Shown: positions 12,647-24,485 of the stretch, piece after piece | Layout of the letters: every line of letters begins with the position of its first letter | Position numbering within the stretch: position 1 is the stretch's first letter | Source: Byssochlamys sp. IMV 00236 | Lineage: Eukaryota > Ascomycota > Eurotiomycetes > Eurotiales > Thermoascaceae | Length of the DNA stretch: 64,000 bases | Direction of reading: 5' to 3' | NCBI GenBank assembly: GCA_001931875.2 | Contig: MSJH02000504.1 | Span: forward strand, 183,034 to 247,033 | The notes under the pieces: model-generated | The model's input: the letters and a program-made list of their open reading frames with translations, nothing else | The model's database searches: none | Told to the model about the DNA's origin: nothing | Made by a program: the position numbers and the translations under genes

Positions 12647-15321
12647 ATGTCGCTCCGCGTTCAGGATCCACGGATACGATCACGATCCAAGTCTCCCAGT
12701 GGTCGCTCTGTGCGGGAGCGTTCCAGGTCCCGCGACAGTCGTGCTCCCTCTCCTGCGCCAGGGAAAGATGCGCGCAGGTCGTATCATTACGACTCCGATG
12801 AGGAGACGCCGAGGTACGTATCGGGTCAACAGAAAGTGAGGAGCAACGGACGCTCCGATGTCGAGCGAGAGAAGTCGCGCCAGACAGAGAGGGACCGCTA
12901 CTATCACTCAGATTCGGACGGTGATAGCGGACATCATGGATCTAATGGTCGAGCGGGCCGGTCTCGTTATGACCCTGACTCCGACGACGGGGACAGGAAT
13001 TACTATCTCTCCCATGGGAATAGGCCATCTTCTCGATACGAGAGCTATGATGATGCATCACTGCTCGATTCAGACGACGAAGCACTTGTCTACGGCGATG
13101 TACCGGCGTCCATAGCTGGAAAGAACTACAAACTGCCTTCTGCGCCTCAACCCCCTTCTCGAGACTATTACTTGAACACTACGAGGAGAGACCATGATCG
13201 CCCGTCGCGGTCATCATCCCGCGTGCGGTCACGGGCAAATTCTCACGCTTCAGATCAGGCTCCTGGCGTGCATCCTAGCTATGCCAGACCGGAGCGTTGG
13301 AGTTATGCGCAACCAACCCAGTATTCCCATACACAACCAGCAAGCTTGAGTGATCAGCGACATCCCAGCTACAGCAATTCCCAAGCTCCAGCCCTCCCAG
13401 CTGACTGGGCGCCTATACCAGAGTGCGAACTTCCCGGCTTCGTACCGCCAGTTTCTCATGTCCACTCTCAGAGTATTCCTGGAGGATTCCCTAGCACTCT
13501 GTCAAGTCCGAGTATATACGTTCAACCAGACCCAAAGTTTCCGTCGCACGGAGCGTCGCCGCCAGTATCTCCACGGCCGCAATATGCCAACCTCCCACCC
13601 CAGCAGTACGTGCAAGGGCCTTCGACTGCAACCACCTTGCCTCCGGCAGACACACATCACACTACGTCGGTCCCGCAACTACGATATGCAAACCCGGGGC
13701 AATTCCAGTATGCGCAACCTGATCCAAACATCAAATACGCATCGAAGTCAAACAAGGTGTCATACACCCAGAGCGACAGCAATCAATTTGTCAAGCCTTA
13801 CACGCAGAGCGCAGATCCGCAATTCGTTGAGATCAAGCCAGGCGGAGGCGGGGCTGACACCTCTTCTTCTCAGCGCCATCGTCCTCACAGCCTATCTGTA
13901 TCCTCTGCGAATAACCTATCCGTCGCTGGGGCCCCTACTGGACGCCCACCAGCCAGTCCGCTGCTAGAAGCGTACAAAGGAACGTATCAGTCCATCTCAC
14001 CGATGCCGTCTCCGATCATGATGGCTCCGCGGCTAGATGACGATTTCTCCGACATCGAGGCTCTGGATGGAACTACCGATTCTGAGCGGCGGAAAAAGCA
14101 CAAGAGGAAGTCTTCCAGAGATGACCGGCACGATAAGGACAAAAAGAAAGAGAAGGAGAGGGAAAAAGAGAAAGAGAAAGAGAAAGACCGCAAGCGAAGA
14201 CACGAGAGACATAACTCCTCAAACGAAGATGTGATCTTGATTTCGCCCACGAGCACTCGCAAAAAGGTCTCTTTCTACGATCCGACAGAACACGCTCTCG
14301 CCCTGCGGGAGGCCCTTGCTCATCGCAACATTGACTCGAAACCGCTTCTAGACATCCTCCCACACCTGACGAGCGATGAAATCCTTCTCCTTCGTGCCGA
14401 GTACAAGAACCACGCCAAGTTACACGGCAAAGGTATCAACATCGCAAAACACATCAAGCTCAAGCTGGGAAACAGCACCTTCGGCAAAGTCTGCTATGCC
14501 ACAGCCCTAGGACGATGGGAATCCGAAGCCCACTGGGCCAATTACTACTACCAGGCTGGCACCTCACGTCGTGAACTACTGATCGAATCGCTCATCGGTC
14601 GAACTAATTCTGAAATCCGCGAAATCAAAACCTGCTTCCGCGACAGCAGGTACGGCAACAGTCTTGAAAAATGCATGCACGCCGAGTTGAAAGCGGATAA
14701 GTTCCGCACCGCCATCCTTCTCGCCCTCGAGGAACGTCGTCAGAGCGACCATGAACCGCTGGATCGCAGACTCGTCGAGCGAGATGTGCAGGAGTTGCGT
14801 CGTGCCGTCATATCCCGCGAGGGCGGTGAAACTGCAATGATCTATATCATCGTCCTGCGAAGCGATAACCATCTACGTGAAGTTCTTCGTATCTATGATG
14901 CACATTACCAGCAGAACTTCACTCGAGCATTGATTGCAAAGTCGCAGAACCTCGTCGTAAGTTTCCTTGAACCCCCCTATCCGAAGAAAAAAGAAAAGAA
15001 AGGTTCTGACTTAATTCCCAGGGCGAAACACTCGCTCACATCCTCAACGGCGCCATGAACCGCCCTATGCGCGACGCCCTCCTTCTTCATCAAGCGATCA
15101 GTGAATCGCGCTCTGGGCGCGAACGATCCGAGCTGCTCATCTCGCGCCTCGTTCGTCTACATTGGGAACCAAGACACCTGGAGCGCGTAAAGCATGAGTA
15201 CCGAAAGCGGTACGGACAGCGATTGGAAGAGTCAATTGCGGAAGAAGTTGGCAGTAGCGATTGGGGCGAGTTCTGTATCGAGTTGGCCAATAGTTCGACG
15301 GATTTGACTGTGAGGTCTTGA
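12647..15321 (+). CDS. RS/low-complexity protein with C-terminal annexin repeats
   Basis: Predicted 869-aa protein with one intron (14957-15021). The ATG at 12647 (MSLRVQDPR) is the first in frame; the longer frame begins at a GTG at 12563. The first ~200 residues are rich in Ser/Arg/Asp (RSRSKSPSGRSVRERSRSRD). Next comes a Pro/Gln/Tyr-rich stretch to about residue 460 with repeated YAQP/YANP-type units, then a highly charged Lys/Glu run (KKKEKEREKEKEKEKDRKRR). The last ~290 residues, after KKVSFYDPTEHALALREAL, have annexin-type helices and spacing: LLDILPHLTSDEILLLRAEYK, then KHIKLKLG, and LIGRTNSEIREIKTCF. That last motif is typical of annexin repeats. The Ca-binding G-x-G-T loops look poor. 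This matches the large fungal annexin-like class with a long disordered N-terminus. Role is unknown; membrane or phospholipid binding is inferred from the fold. Confidence 0.85.
14129..14210 (+). repeat. Purine-rich low-complexity tract encoding a Lys/Glu run
   Basis: This in-gene tract of gag/aaa/aag triplets codes for alternating Lys and Glu within the annexin-like gene. It is a likely spot for length change between strains. Confidence 0.7.
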
Positions 15322-16591
15322 AACGAATGATGAAAAAGAGGAACGAGTGTATCTAAATGTTTTTGATGTGATTTGCTATGTTCACGGTTTCTGCTGGCAC
15401 AAGGGTTCATGAGTGGAAGCATATGAGTGTACAGACCTTATTTTCCACTTCAATACCCGTCTCTGTTTGGCGTTGGGGTCTGTCCCGTTGGATATCTTAC
15501 GTTGTTAGAGCTGATATTGACTGACGATACTTGAGCATGATTATGACAGTCTTTTTTCGTTAGCTATGCCGGACACGTACAAGTCTCTGGCTCTTCAAGT
15601 CACGCTACGTTTTTTTTTTTTTTTTTTTGCGAAGTGATAATCTACCTCAATCTTCCAGGACCGTGTTAAAAAGTACGATAATTCGATAGCAGAGTTGTAC
15701 GTACTTAGACTGCTCGCAGACTTAAAAGTGGTATTGAGAAGACAACAAGATGAGAAGAGAAAAGAGGTATAGGAAACATAGGTGTGCTGGCGGGTGTACG
15801 CGCAGACGCAGATTTGCGGCGCGACTTTTGAGGGGGGTATGGGTATGAAGATTTTTCGATGCCCTGAAGAAACAAGAAGTATCGAGAAATTTCCGGTCCA
15901 ACAGGCGCCAGGCTCAGGCCTAAGCCTTGGAAGACATTCAAGTCGCGAGACAAGCTCGTCGGAACAGCTAGAAAAAGAAAAAAAGAAAAGAACAAGAAAA
16001 AACAGAAGGGGAATAGAAAAGGTCATGGAGAAACCGAAAATGGAGACAATTGAAGATAAGAGGAAAGAAACTGAAAGGAGTTTGCTTCCACACGAAGAGA
16101 CGTGAAACAACTCGGATGAAGGGAGTGGGCATAAGGAGTGTCACGAATTGAGAACAGCTTGCGTAGATAAAAATGCGGCCTGGGGGCAATTGGTCCAGAT
16201 AAAACACTTCTCCAGCACACTGCAAAGGTGCATTATCTAGGCTGGAGTCAGGCATATCCGGCGAGATGTTACTATACTCTCATCGGGAGGCAGAGATAAG
16301 ATCTTCGCCGGTAAGCCTTACCCGAGTCAAGTAGTAAGCCTTCAGAGCATCGGACCCAGCAACAAGTAGTAGAATTAAAAAAGATCCCTGACCGGAGGAT
16401 CAAGGATGACAAGCATTCAAATCGCGGCACACAAAAAGAGGAAAATGACCTTGTCTCCACGAACTTGCGAGAATCGCATCTCTGCAGGAAGACTTGTCCC
16501 GCGCCAGGCCTCAGACAAGCAGCCTAAGAAGTGTTTGTTTGCTAGACCCTCCTGCATGAGAAAGCTAGCGCATTGCAGACAAGGGGCAAAT
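15322..16591. other. Convergent intergenic region with a poly-T tract
   Basis: This region lies between the 3' ends of the annexin-like gene (+) and the septin gene (-). A run of 19 T lies at 15610-15628, and A/G-rich stretches lie around 15960-16080. The open frames on both strands here are low-complexity and not gene-like. Confidence 0.6.
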
Positions 16592-18400
16592 TTATCGCGA
16601 TGCAATTCCACCTCTATATCCAGGGCCCTGTCTTCCGCTGTACCCGTTCCCGTTCCGCACGGGAGCCGGGGCACCATTCACAGACTTGCGGTTGAGACGG
16701 TTCGTCCGCCATCCCTCATACCATATTTCACGACTCGCTTCACGGAGTTCGGATCGCCACTCGGTGAACACGGCGTCTTTAAGCTTGACGAAATCACAGT
16801 GTTCCGGATTGTATGGGTCAGCAAAGCCCCAAGGGAACTGGCGGCCCACTGGTCCCTTTGTAGGGTCCATTGAGTGAGGGTCTGGAGACAGGATAGAGAG
16901 GGGAATCGAAGGAGTTTCAGAATTGGAACTCAAAGATCTCTGACTCCTGTGACTTCTCTGGCTCTTCTGGCTGTGTCTAGAAGGAGAATCTGGGCTAACG
17001 TCCCCATCATCCTCAAGCTGAGTCTCTGACTCCGCAGCTTGATCCTCCGAAGGTTCTTTTACAGCTTCAGCTGCGTTCTTCTCCTCCTGGCTCTCCTCGT
17101 CCTCTTCGTTCTCGTCAAATCGATCAGCGCTGGCCGAAGAGGAGTAGTCGTCCTGCTCCTCAAGAGTGAGGACTTCCAAGGGGTCGATGTTGGCCATCTT
17201 CAAGCTGTCCCAGACAGCCTTTTTCAGATAGGCCATATGGGCAGTCGTCACGGTATCTGCTTTGCTGATGACAGGGACAACGGTAGTTTTACCCAACAGA
17301 GTGCGGAGAACCTGGACGTCTAGGTCTTCGTCCAAGGCACCAATCACGCCAGAGTGTCCAGATAGTTTCCCATTCAGTCCGTTGGCGGTCCTCGTTGCAG
17401 CAGTAATATTTTGGTCGAGACGTGAAGGATCCAGGATCAGGAAAACGCAGTGGATATGAGTGTCGCGTACGCCGGGTGAGCGAATCACTTTCATTTCCTC
17501 TGCGAAAGTCTCTTCAAATTTGCTTTCAATGAAATGGGTGATCTCACGCAGCTGCAGGTCGACCATGTTCTTCTCTATGCCCTGTGAGTCCCAGAGAGTG
17601 AGTCCCACGCGCTCAGCATCGATCTCAGTTTCCAAGTAATGGTAAGTAAATCCTGGGTTCTTGAAATTTGGCTGCTCCACGTCCTCGGGATGCCTTGTGG
17701 GGTGTTTATTCGGTGGAAGAGCCAAGGAAGTGCGCAAGAAATCGAGGAAAGACGTCTTTCCAGAATTGCGAGCACCAATGACAAGGATGCTGGACAATGG
17801 ATTAGTACAGAGGCTAGTAGCAAATAATTCATGAGATAGATCTACTTACTTGTACGGCGTTGGATCCTTACGCCTCCGCAGTCTTCTGGGGCTGTTGACA
17901 GAGCTCACAGCACTGCTAGCGTAACTGAATCGTCCACGGTGGGTCATGCTCTCTGCTCTCGCGTAAGGGTCGTAGCTCTCTCGTCCTTGACTGCCCGGAA
18001 GAGGGGGCACTGGCCCAGCCTGGCGCAGAGATGAAGTTCGGCTATCGACTCTACTTGAGACGGCAGACTCGTCCTCAGATTTGTCCTTTCCTCCAAACGT
18101 CTCAAGTTGAGGTGTTGGTGATAAATCAGGCAAACGAGGTGCATGTCTTGAGATCGCAGCCTCACGCTGACGGCGCTCTTCTTCTCTGGCTTGTTCCTTG
18201 AGCATCTTCTTGTTCATCCGACCGCCAGACGCTTTGCGGTCTCCCAGGGGCTCAGTGGATTTGGAGCGGCGGAGGAAGTTTAATGAAGACTTGCGATTTT
18301 CTTTTCCATTGATATCTTTCCCATTCTCAGTGATGGATGGGAGCGCCTCTGGGGGAGGAGAACGTCCCTGGACGCGCGGGCTGGAAGTTGCGGTTGCCAT
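16592..18400 (-). CDS. Septin-family GTPase with long disordered N-terminus and insertion
   Basis: Predicted 582-aa protein from two exons; the intron is 17790-17849, with a clear branch site tactaat. The ATG at 18400 opens a disordered basic N-terminus of about 180 residues. The G domain follows: the G1 P-loop GARNSGKTS, a G3 variant DSQGIE where classic septins have DTPGFG, the septin block DTHIHCVFLILDPSRLD, and G4 SKAD. The C-terminal septin-unique element is clear: RQFPWGFADPYNPEHCDF followed by LKDAVFTEWRSELREASREI and YEGWR. Between G4 and this element sits an insertion of about 100 residues rich in Glu, Asp and Ser. There is no obvious long C-terminal coiled coil. By family it forms or modifies septin filaments at septa and growth sites. 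It may be the filamentous-fungal group 5 (AspE-type) septin or another divergent one; I cannot decide. Confidence 0.87.
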
Positions 18401-20306
18401 GGTGGTGGGAGCTTCGCGGTTGCTCTCTGGAGAAGGTCACGGGGTTGTGTTGCTCAACAAGCCAAGATTGGGTGTTTTGTCTGATAAAGATATGAACTCG
18501 AAATAGTAGCAAAGCACGTTCGAGCTCGGAAAATGGACCAGTCCAAGTTCGTGATTCCTGCGTGATGAAAACATGTCAGTTCAACAGCTCAACAACACAT
18601 CAGGGGAGCCCTCCACTTCCATCATCCATTGATGACTTTATGCACTCCGCATCTTCTTTTTTGCCCTCGCCCACTCCAGCATTTATCTTGGTGGCCAGAC
18701 AACGTTTGAATGCAGAAAAAGGAGGCTTATCATTGGTCTATTTACTTACAATACCTGTTGACGCCTTGTGTTGGACTGACAAGTGGGGAGGTCTCGATGT
18801 AGATCAGATGGTATCACAAGCACTGTTGAAGATTATTCCCACGCCTTTTCTGGCTAGTCCTTGTTCTTCGTCGGGTTGGAATCACGATCACTCGAAATCC
18901 CGAAAAGCTACAAAGGACTTTACGTGGGCACCGAGCTGAGTGAGGTGACTTTTCCAGACGGATTCAGGAGCTATCAATGTCCACGGCGCTCTCTTATTTC
19001 TTTCCTTCTGTGGGTGATACTGCGGTGACACGGCAAAGCAATTTTATCCAAGGTCGTACGCAGAGGTCGGAAACGGATTGTGGAAGACGCGATACTGCAG
19101 ATCGAATGAGGGGTTCTGATAATATGGCGATGAAGCAGCAGAGGAAATAATGACATCCACGTGTCCAGCAAGCGATTGTCAGTTGCAATTTCAACCAGCT
19201 CCGCAGCTCAGGACAGAGGACCCCAAGAGGGAACGAAGGAATCGAAGGCGAATGCGCAAGACGAGGAGATCCTGTTCACGGCGTCCCGCGGATGCGTTGC
19301 ATCAAGATAAAGGAGAGACGAAAGGGAAACGGTCTGGGAGAAACAAAATCTCGACCAGAATAGAACAGAAGCGATTTTTCTCTTCTGTTTCCTCCGGCTG
19401 GTTCTTTTTTAGCTCGTCGCAAACGATAATCCTGACGCTTGACCCTTCTCGTGTTCGTCTGGGCCTCTTTCGATCCTCAATCTCGTCGCGGAGAACCATT
19501 TGAAAGCGCATTCAGGGGCATCAGGGGCGAGTATCGGCTCTCCCCACCCACCTTCATCTTCTGCCGCTCAGGCCTGGCCCTGGCTGTCGTTGGTCAAATC
19601 GCAATTATCCTGGAGGCACCAGCAGGCCACTAAACACAGGCGGTTGGCGTAGCTTCGTGACGGCTCCGTCCAACCTTACTCTGTCTGGATAGCTGACCGG
19701 TAACCGTTAGCCCTACCAATTGTTTCGGAATCGATCTTGGAGCGGCATGGGGGGTGAATAAACGGTCAATTTCGAGCTCTGTGTCGCCCACTGTCCTCTC
19801 CATCGCCACCTTTGCCTCTGGGGTTTCTTACGCAGACGTCGCACGCAAGAACAGCAACTCTACCTTCTTCGTATTTGTTTGGTACCTGACTATGTAGATA
19901 GTCTAGCCGTCAAGAGAACCATATGTTCGTGCAGCCGAGCGGAGTACCAACATACGGGGAAGTTGACTGTGGGTACCAGTCAAGTATCTTTACTTGCATA
20001 ATTGGCGGCTGAGGTACCTCGCAGGTACTTGGCGCTAACCGTAGCTACACGTGCCCGGATCCGCTCGGGCTCTTCTCCTTTTCGCGCCCACGGTTCGCGC
20101 AGTGTGTTTACCCCTGATATACTGGTCCACTTAGTGGCAGAGTTCAGACCACAGCCTGTTTCGCTAGATATATGGGAATTCATTATGATATGATGCTTAT
20201 CGCCTAGCATGTCATTATCATGGATATTTTCGTTATCCACCGTCACTCTGTCCTCCCCATTCATAACGGTCGCGCATTTCACAGCTTCGTTGTTGGATAT
20301 AAGCTA
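18401..20306. other. Intergenic, septin promoter side
   Basis: About 1.9 kb lies upstream of the septin start and downstream of the Vps62-family gene. Open frames such as one at 18562-18939 show no motif and no plausible splice partners. No gene is supported. Confidence 0.5.
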
Positions 20307-21555
20307 CTATTTCTCCTTCCACGTCCGGAAGGGCAGCACGATGCACGGACTGGAGGGGCAGACCTCTTCCCGAACCAGCTTCTTGAACTTAGGCCCGTTT
20401 GGTCCCGCGCTATACTTGACCTGTCCGAAGATCTCCGTCTGGTTGGGCAGCTGGTCATCTCCCCATTGACCGTTGAAATAGAGCCAGTTAACCGGGTAGC
20501 TCTCGTCATACGGAGTAAAAGTCTGGGTTGTTGCATCATAGCTATAAGCATATGCGCTCTGGACGGGGTCCCACAGTACACCTTGGTCGGTATAGTCGAC
20601 GATGAGACCTTCGGGCAGGTTAAAGCCGGGAATGGTGTGGTCATGCTCTCTGAATAAATCGTTCCGGGTAAGTAAGAGACATAGAAGACTTCCAGCTAAT
20701 AGAGTGCGCATACCCTGCGATAGAATATACAGCATGAGTCCCGTTTCCCGAGTATCCAATCGGCCGTTTCCCCTGCTTTTCGGTCGCATCGTACGTGAAA
20801 GCTTGTCCGCTAGAATGTTGACTGTACCAGAGCGCCTGCGGGATACCATTGTCGAATCGGATCATATTGTGTTCCCTTGAGTAGTCAGTCCTCGCCTTTG
20901 TAGACTTTCCGATATGTTGACCTACCAGTCGCCAACATGGTCGCCGAATTCCATACCCAAGACGGTATCACCTAGGTTGTATCTACAGTATCATTAGCAT
21001 AGCATGAGCTTTTGATGCTGCCAGATCACTTTACTTACGCATAGAAGTAGAAGTAGAAGGCGTCCACAGTTCCGTTTCCATGCTCATAGACCACGATGGC
21101 ACAACTGACGGCACCTTCTGTCTTGCCCTGCGCGTTTGGCGTGACCCCTTCAAACCATGCGGGCTGTGGGTTCGCATTGATACCTTCCTTCGATGTCAAG
21201 TAAACACTGGTGTTTCCCATGTCATTGAGGATGTCGAGATTATTCAGATTCAATGGTGGAGTATCGATCACCGTCCGGTTGACTTCTGGCACCGTGTGCA
21301 CAACCTGCTTCCCAATATCGGAGGGTCTGTAGGCGTCCTGGCTGTACAACCAGATGAGAGGGGCTGGAACGACATCAGCTGCTTATATACAAGGCGATAT
21401 TGTCAAGCAAACTAAGGATTGTATATCATACCATAGTCCAACACGTAACTCGGAACCGATGTGGTAGAGAGTACAGTTTGTGCTATCGCAGCACCTGTGG
21501 ATGACATGGCCTGTAAGCCAGCAACAGCCAGCATCATTGACGCGAAAGATTTCAT
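20307..21555 (-). CDS. Secreted Vps62-family protein
   Basis: Predicted 342-aa protein from five exons. The introns are 21382-21431, 20983-21038, 20876-20925 and 20650-20713; all have GT...AG ends and the total is in frame. The ATG at 21555 starts a signal peptide (MKSFASMMLAVAGLQA). The body carries the vacuolar-protein-sorting 62 family hallmarks: APLIWLYSQDAYRPSDI near residue 55, the central GMEFGDHVGDWEHNMIRF, DGIPQALWYSQH-type text (here NGIPQALWYSQHSSG), THAVYSIAG, and the late block WLYFNGQWGDDQLP. The function of this family is poorly defined. In filamentous fungi many members are secreted, as the signal peptide suggests here. The reading frame is intact. Confidence 0.85.
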
Positions 21556-22690
21556 CGTCAGTAGCCCAAGTACTGTGTAAAATTCCGTCAACTGACTGTG
21601 TCGTTCGTTCTCTTCCTAGAGCACAAATAATATGAGGAGCAATAGTGTTCCTGAGAGCCCTATATGATCCTATACAGACGATCTTTGCCTGTCTCTGCAG
21701 CTCTAGAGAAGGAGACTATAGGGAGGACTGTTCAGAGAGCAGCTTGCTCCATTGATCGGTATATAAACCTGATAGGAGGGGAAGGGACCAGCAACAACAA
21801 CATGAGGCAGGTAGGACCGACATATGGCTCTAATAACGGTCTTCTGATGAACGACAAATTCCTCTTATCCATCCATCCGACCCCGTGGGCCACCTCCACT
21901 GGAAGGTACGCATCAGCCAGCAGGGACCTCGCAAAGGAAGCAGTAGAGATCGCATGCACGCTATGTCACCGTGTCAGGCTGAAAATAGGTTAGTTATCGA
22001 TACCCCCAAGGAAGGGGGTTTCGAAGCCATGCTGTGAGCGCGTTCTCCGATTTGAGGATCATGTCGGTGCATGTGGCTTGTGCAGAGCATGAATGGTCGA
22101 CCTGACGCTGATCACGGCTTGTCTGGCGTAGTCTTTCGGCCAGGATCGACAAATCACACTGTCGGCTGTGACCGAAAAAAGAACACCCCACGAGGTTTGG
22201 TTCGGGAAGATCTTTCATGCTATACAACCTGACAGGCTGATCATCTTTCTTGTTGTCAATCATTATGGAGTGTGAAGTTAGCGTGAGTGATCCTAGATAC
22301 TAGCATCTCATACAAGGAGTAGGACTGTAGAATAGAGTGTGGTGGTAACTAACTAACTATTCAGTCGGTTGTAGATCTTAGTATGAGCTTGTTTGTCTAG
22401 GTAACTAGCTACCTCGACCACCTTTATTATTACAAAATCCGCGGGGTTCGCGACTTCGGCCAGATCCTCTTTGCTATTATAGTAGAGCGCCGGCAGTAAT
22501 AAATTCTCCAGTATACACGGCACCTAGTAGAAAGTATCCTCCGTATCCGTGTCGAGACGCTCTCTCTGACACCTACGCAGAAGAACCCATACTCATGTCC
22601 TACAATACTTTCAGATGCACTATCGATCGATCTAATCCTGAGCTCTCAATGAATATAGCGTGAGATTGGTTTTTCATCCAGAAAGTAGCA
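21556..22690. other. Intergenic, Vps62-family promoter side
   Basis: This 1.1 kb region has no supported gene. It holds short low-complexity bits such as a taactaactaac repeat near 22350 and AT-rich patches. Confidence 0.5.
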
Positions 22691-23461
22691 TCATGACTGC
22701 CCAAGAGCTTCCTTTTCCTTTTCCTTCATCTTGTTAAAAAGCGTCAAGTCCAGAGGAATCCTTTCCCCCAACCACGTCGCCTGCTGGGTATGGTTTCTCA
22801 ACTCTTCGGCTGCCCCAGGAGTTGTGTTCGGATGTATCAACGCGCTCAATGGGCCGCGATTGATCACCAGCCACGGAACAAACGCACCGAACTGCGCGGG
22901 GGTGAAGATGTTCACTTCGAACATGGCAACGGGATGCGGACCGACAGGACGGTCGAAGAAGGCGTAGATGCGGAGTTCGGGGACTAGAGAAGTAGCGTCA
23001 GCAAGTGTGTTCTTTAAATTTGACCATCGGGATGGGGAAACGAGGCTTACATTCGCGCCGTATTCGTTCCCAGAGGGCTTTGGCAAAGGCGGCTTGTTCG
23101 GGATTATTCTATCATTTGAATTCGCATTAGACCAAAGAGAATTTCTTTCTTGTGAGAGTTGAACATCAACGAAATTGAGAAGTAATACTTGAAAATGATA
23201 AATATGAATATCAAACCCTCCTCTCCGGTCCTTGCACAAGGGGTCCGGAAACTCCTCGTATGCTTTACTCAACACCCCATGTTGTGGGTTTTTGAGTGAT
23301 TTCCCATCTTCATTTCTTTCTCTGTATGGAAATAGGGCAGTTAGAATACCATGCGTATACAAAACCATGAATATAGATTCGACTACTCACTCCGATAATG
23401 GTTCAAGCCCCTCGTACCCCTCCAGCGGCCAGGGATAGGAATAGTCAAATTGAGACGTCAT
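22691..23461 (-). CDS. DOPA 4,5-dioxygenase family protein
   Basis: Predicted 184-aa protein from four exons. The introns are 23322-23390, 23109-23188 and 22984-23050, and the spliced length is in frame. The ATG at 23461 opens MTSQFDYSYPWPLEGYEG. The motifs of the small extradiol dioxygenase family are clear: GGFDIHIYHFQ (metal-site His residues), NNPEQAAFAKALWERIRRE in the second region, FPELRIYAFFDRPVGPHP, then FVPWLVINRGPLSALIHPNT and HTQQATWLGERIPLDL. Members cleave catechols such as DOPA; fungal paralogues often have unknown substrates. No secretion signal is present. The gene looks intact. It faces the same way as the Vps62-family gene 1.1 kb away; no shared function is evident. Confidence 0.9.
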
Positions 23462-24485
23462 GTTTTTCTTTGGCCTCCCAAGTATCCTTCTTCTTTTTTG
23501 TCTTTTCTGCGACGAATCACTCTTGTTTCAGAAATAGTAGAATCAGAGTTGCTTTCCAGCTGCACTTTTGGAAACTCGTCTGACCACCACAAGAATCTGC
23601 TCAGTTTTCGGAGCCGGCAATATTCGTACTATTCAGTAAGTACGTCCCCGACTTTTCTGTACTACTTCCAACTCTAGAGGTAATACGGAATCGATCAATC
23701 AAAGGTTACCTAGCTTCAGCAGGAGTCCAAATTAACCTTCTCAAAGATCTTCCTGTGACACGCGACACCGTGATTAATAATTCGGTCTCAATGCCCTAAA
23801 AAGCCAGTGGCGTTGAAACCAGCTTTAAGTATGCGGGGAATTAGCGGCAAAAGATAATCGGTATTCAGGTCTTCTCTCTGCCGCTTACTTACCTATAAAG
23901 GTCAGAAATGTTGTACCGGCTAGTAGGTACCTTTATCAATATTCTGGTAATATCAAGCCTAACGGCTCGTGTTATTATATTCAAATCGATCGAAGTTGGA
24001 AATGATGTAATTTACTCTGGAAGTTCCGCGATTGTTGCTCGCCTGACAAAGCAGGGCGGAACGGGCCGCGGCAGTTTCACTTGTGCGGAATTCGAGGTCT
24101 TGAATAAACTACGCATTGCTGAATCTCTGAGATAGGGATTGGATCGTGGGGAATGCGGGATTGAGCTGAAGTATTAATTAATTTCTGCTCATTATGCACA
24201 ATATTTAAAGCTTGTGTCGTGGATAACAAGTGGGTAGATCAATTGGTAGGTGAACCGAGCTTCCCGTTTAATATATTTCCATTGAAGAGTTCGGATCAAT
24301 AAAGGATATCACATCAGACTCATTTAGGGCCTGACTTCTGTATGCTATATGATTCTATGTCAAGGAAATACATAACCATAATTACCTGTGATAATTTTGG
24401 CGATATCCACTGAATGATACTAATGAGGTTATGAGACCACTAACTATCATCTACAGAGGAGGGTATAATATAAAGAATGCTATCT
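23462..24485. other. Intergenic
   Basis: This 1 kb region is moderately AT-rich and no gene is seen. A short plus-strand frame at 23908-24135 has no motif. Confidence 0.5.

Noticed and set aside
15595..16255. Overlapping minus-strand frames rich in Ser/Phe/Leu
   Set aside because: They come from A/G-rich intergenic DNA read on the other strand; no motif or start context.
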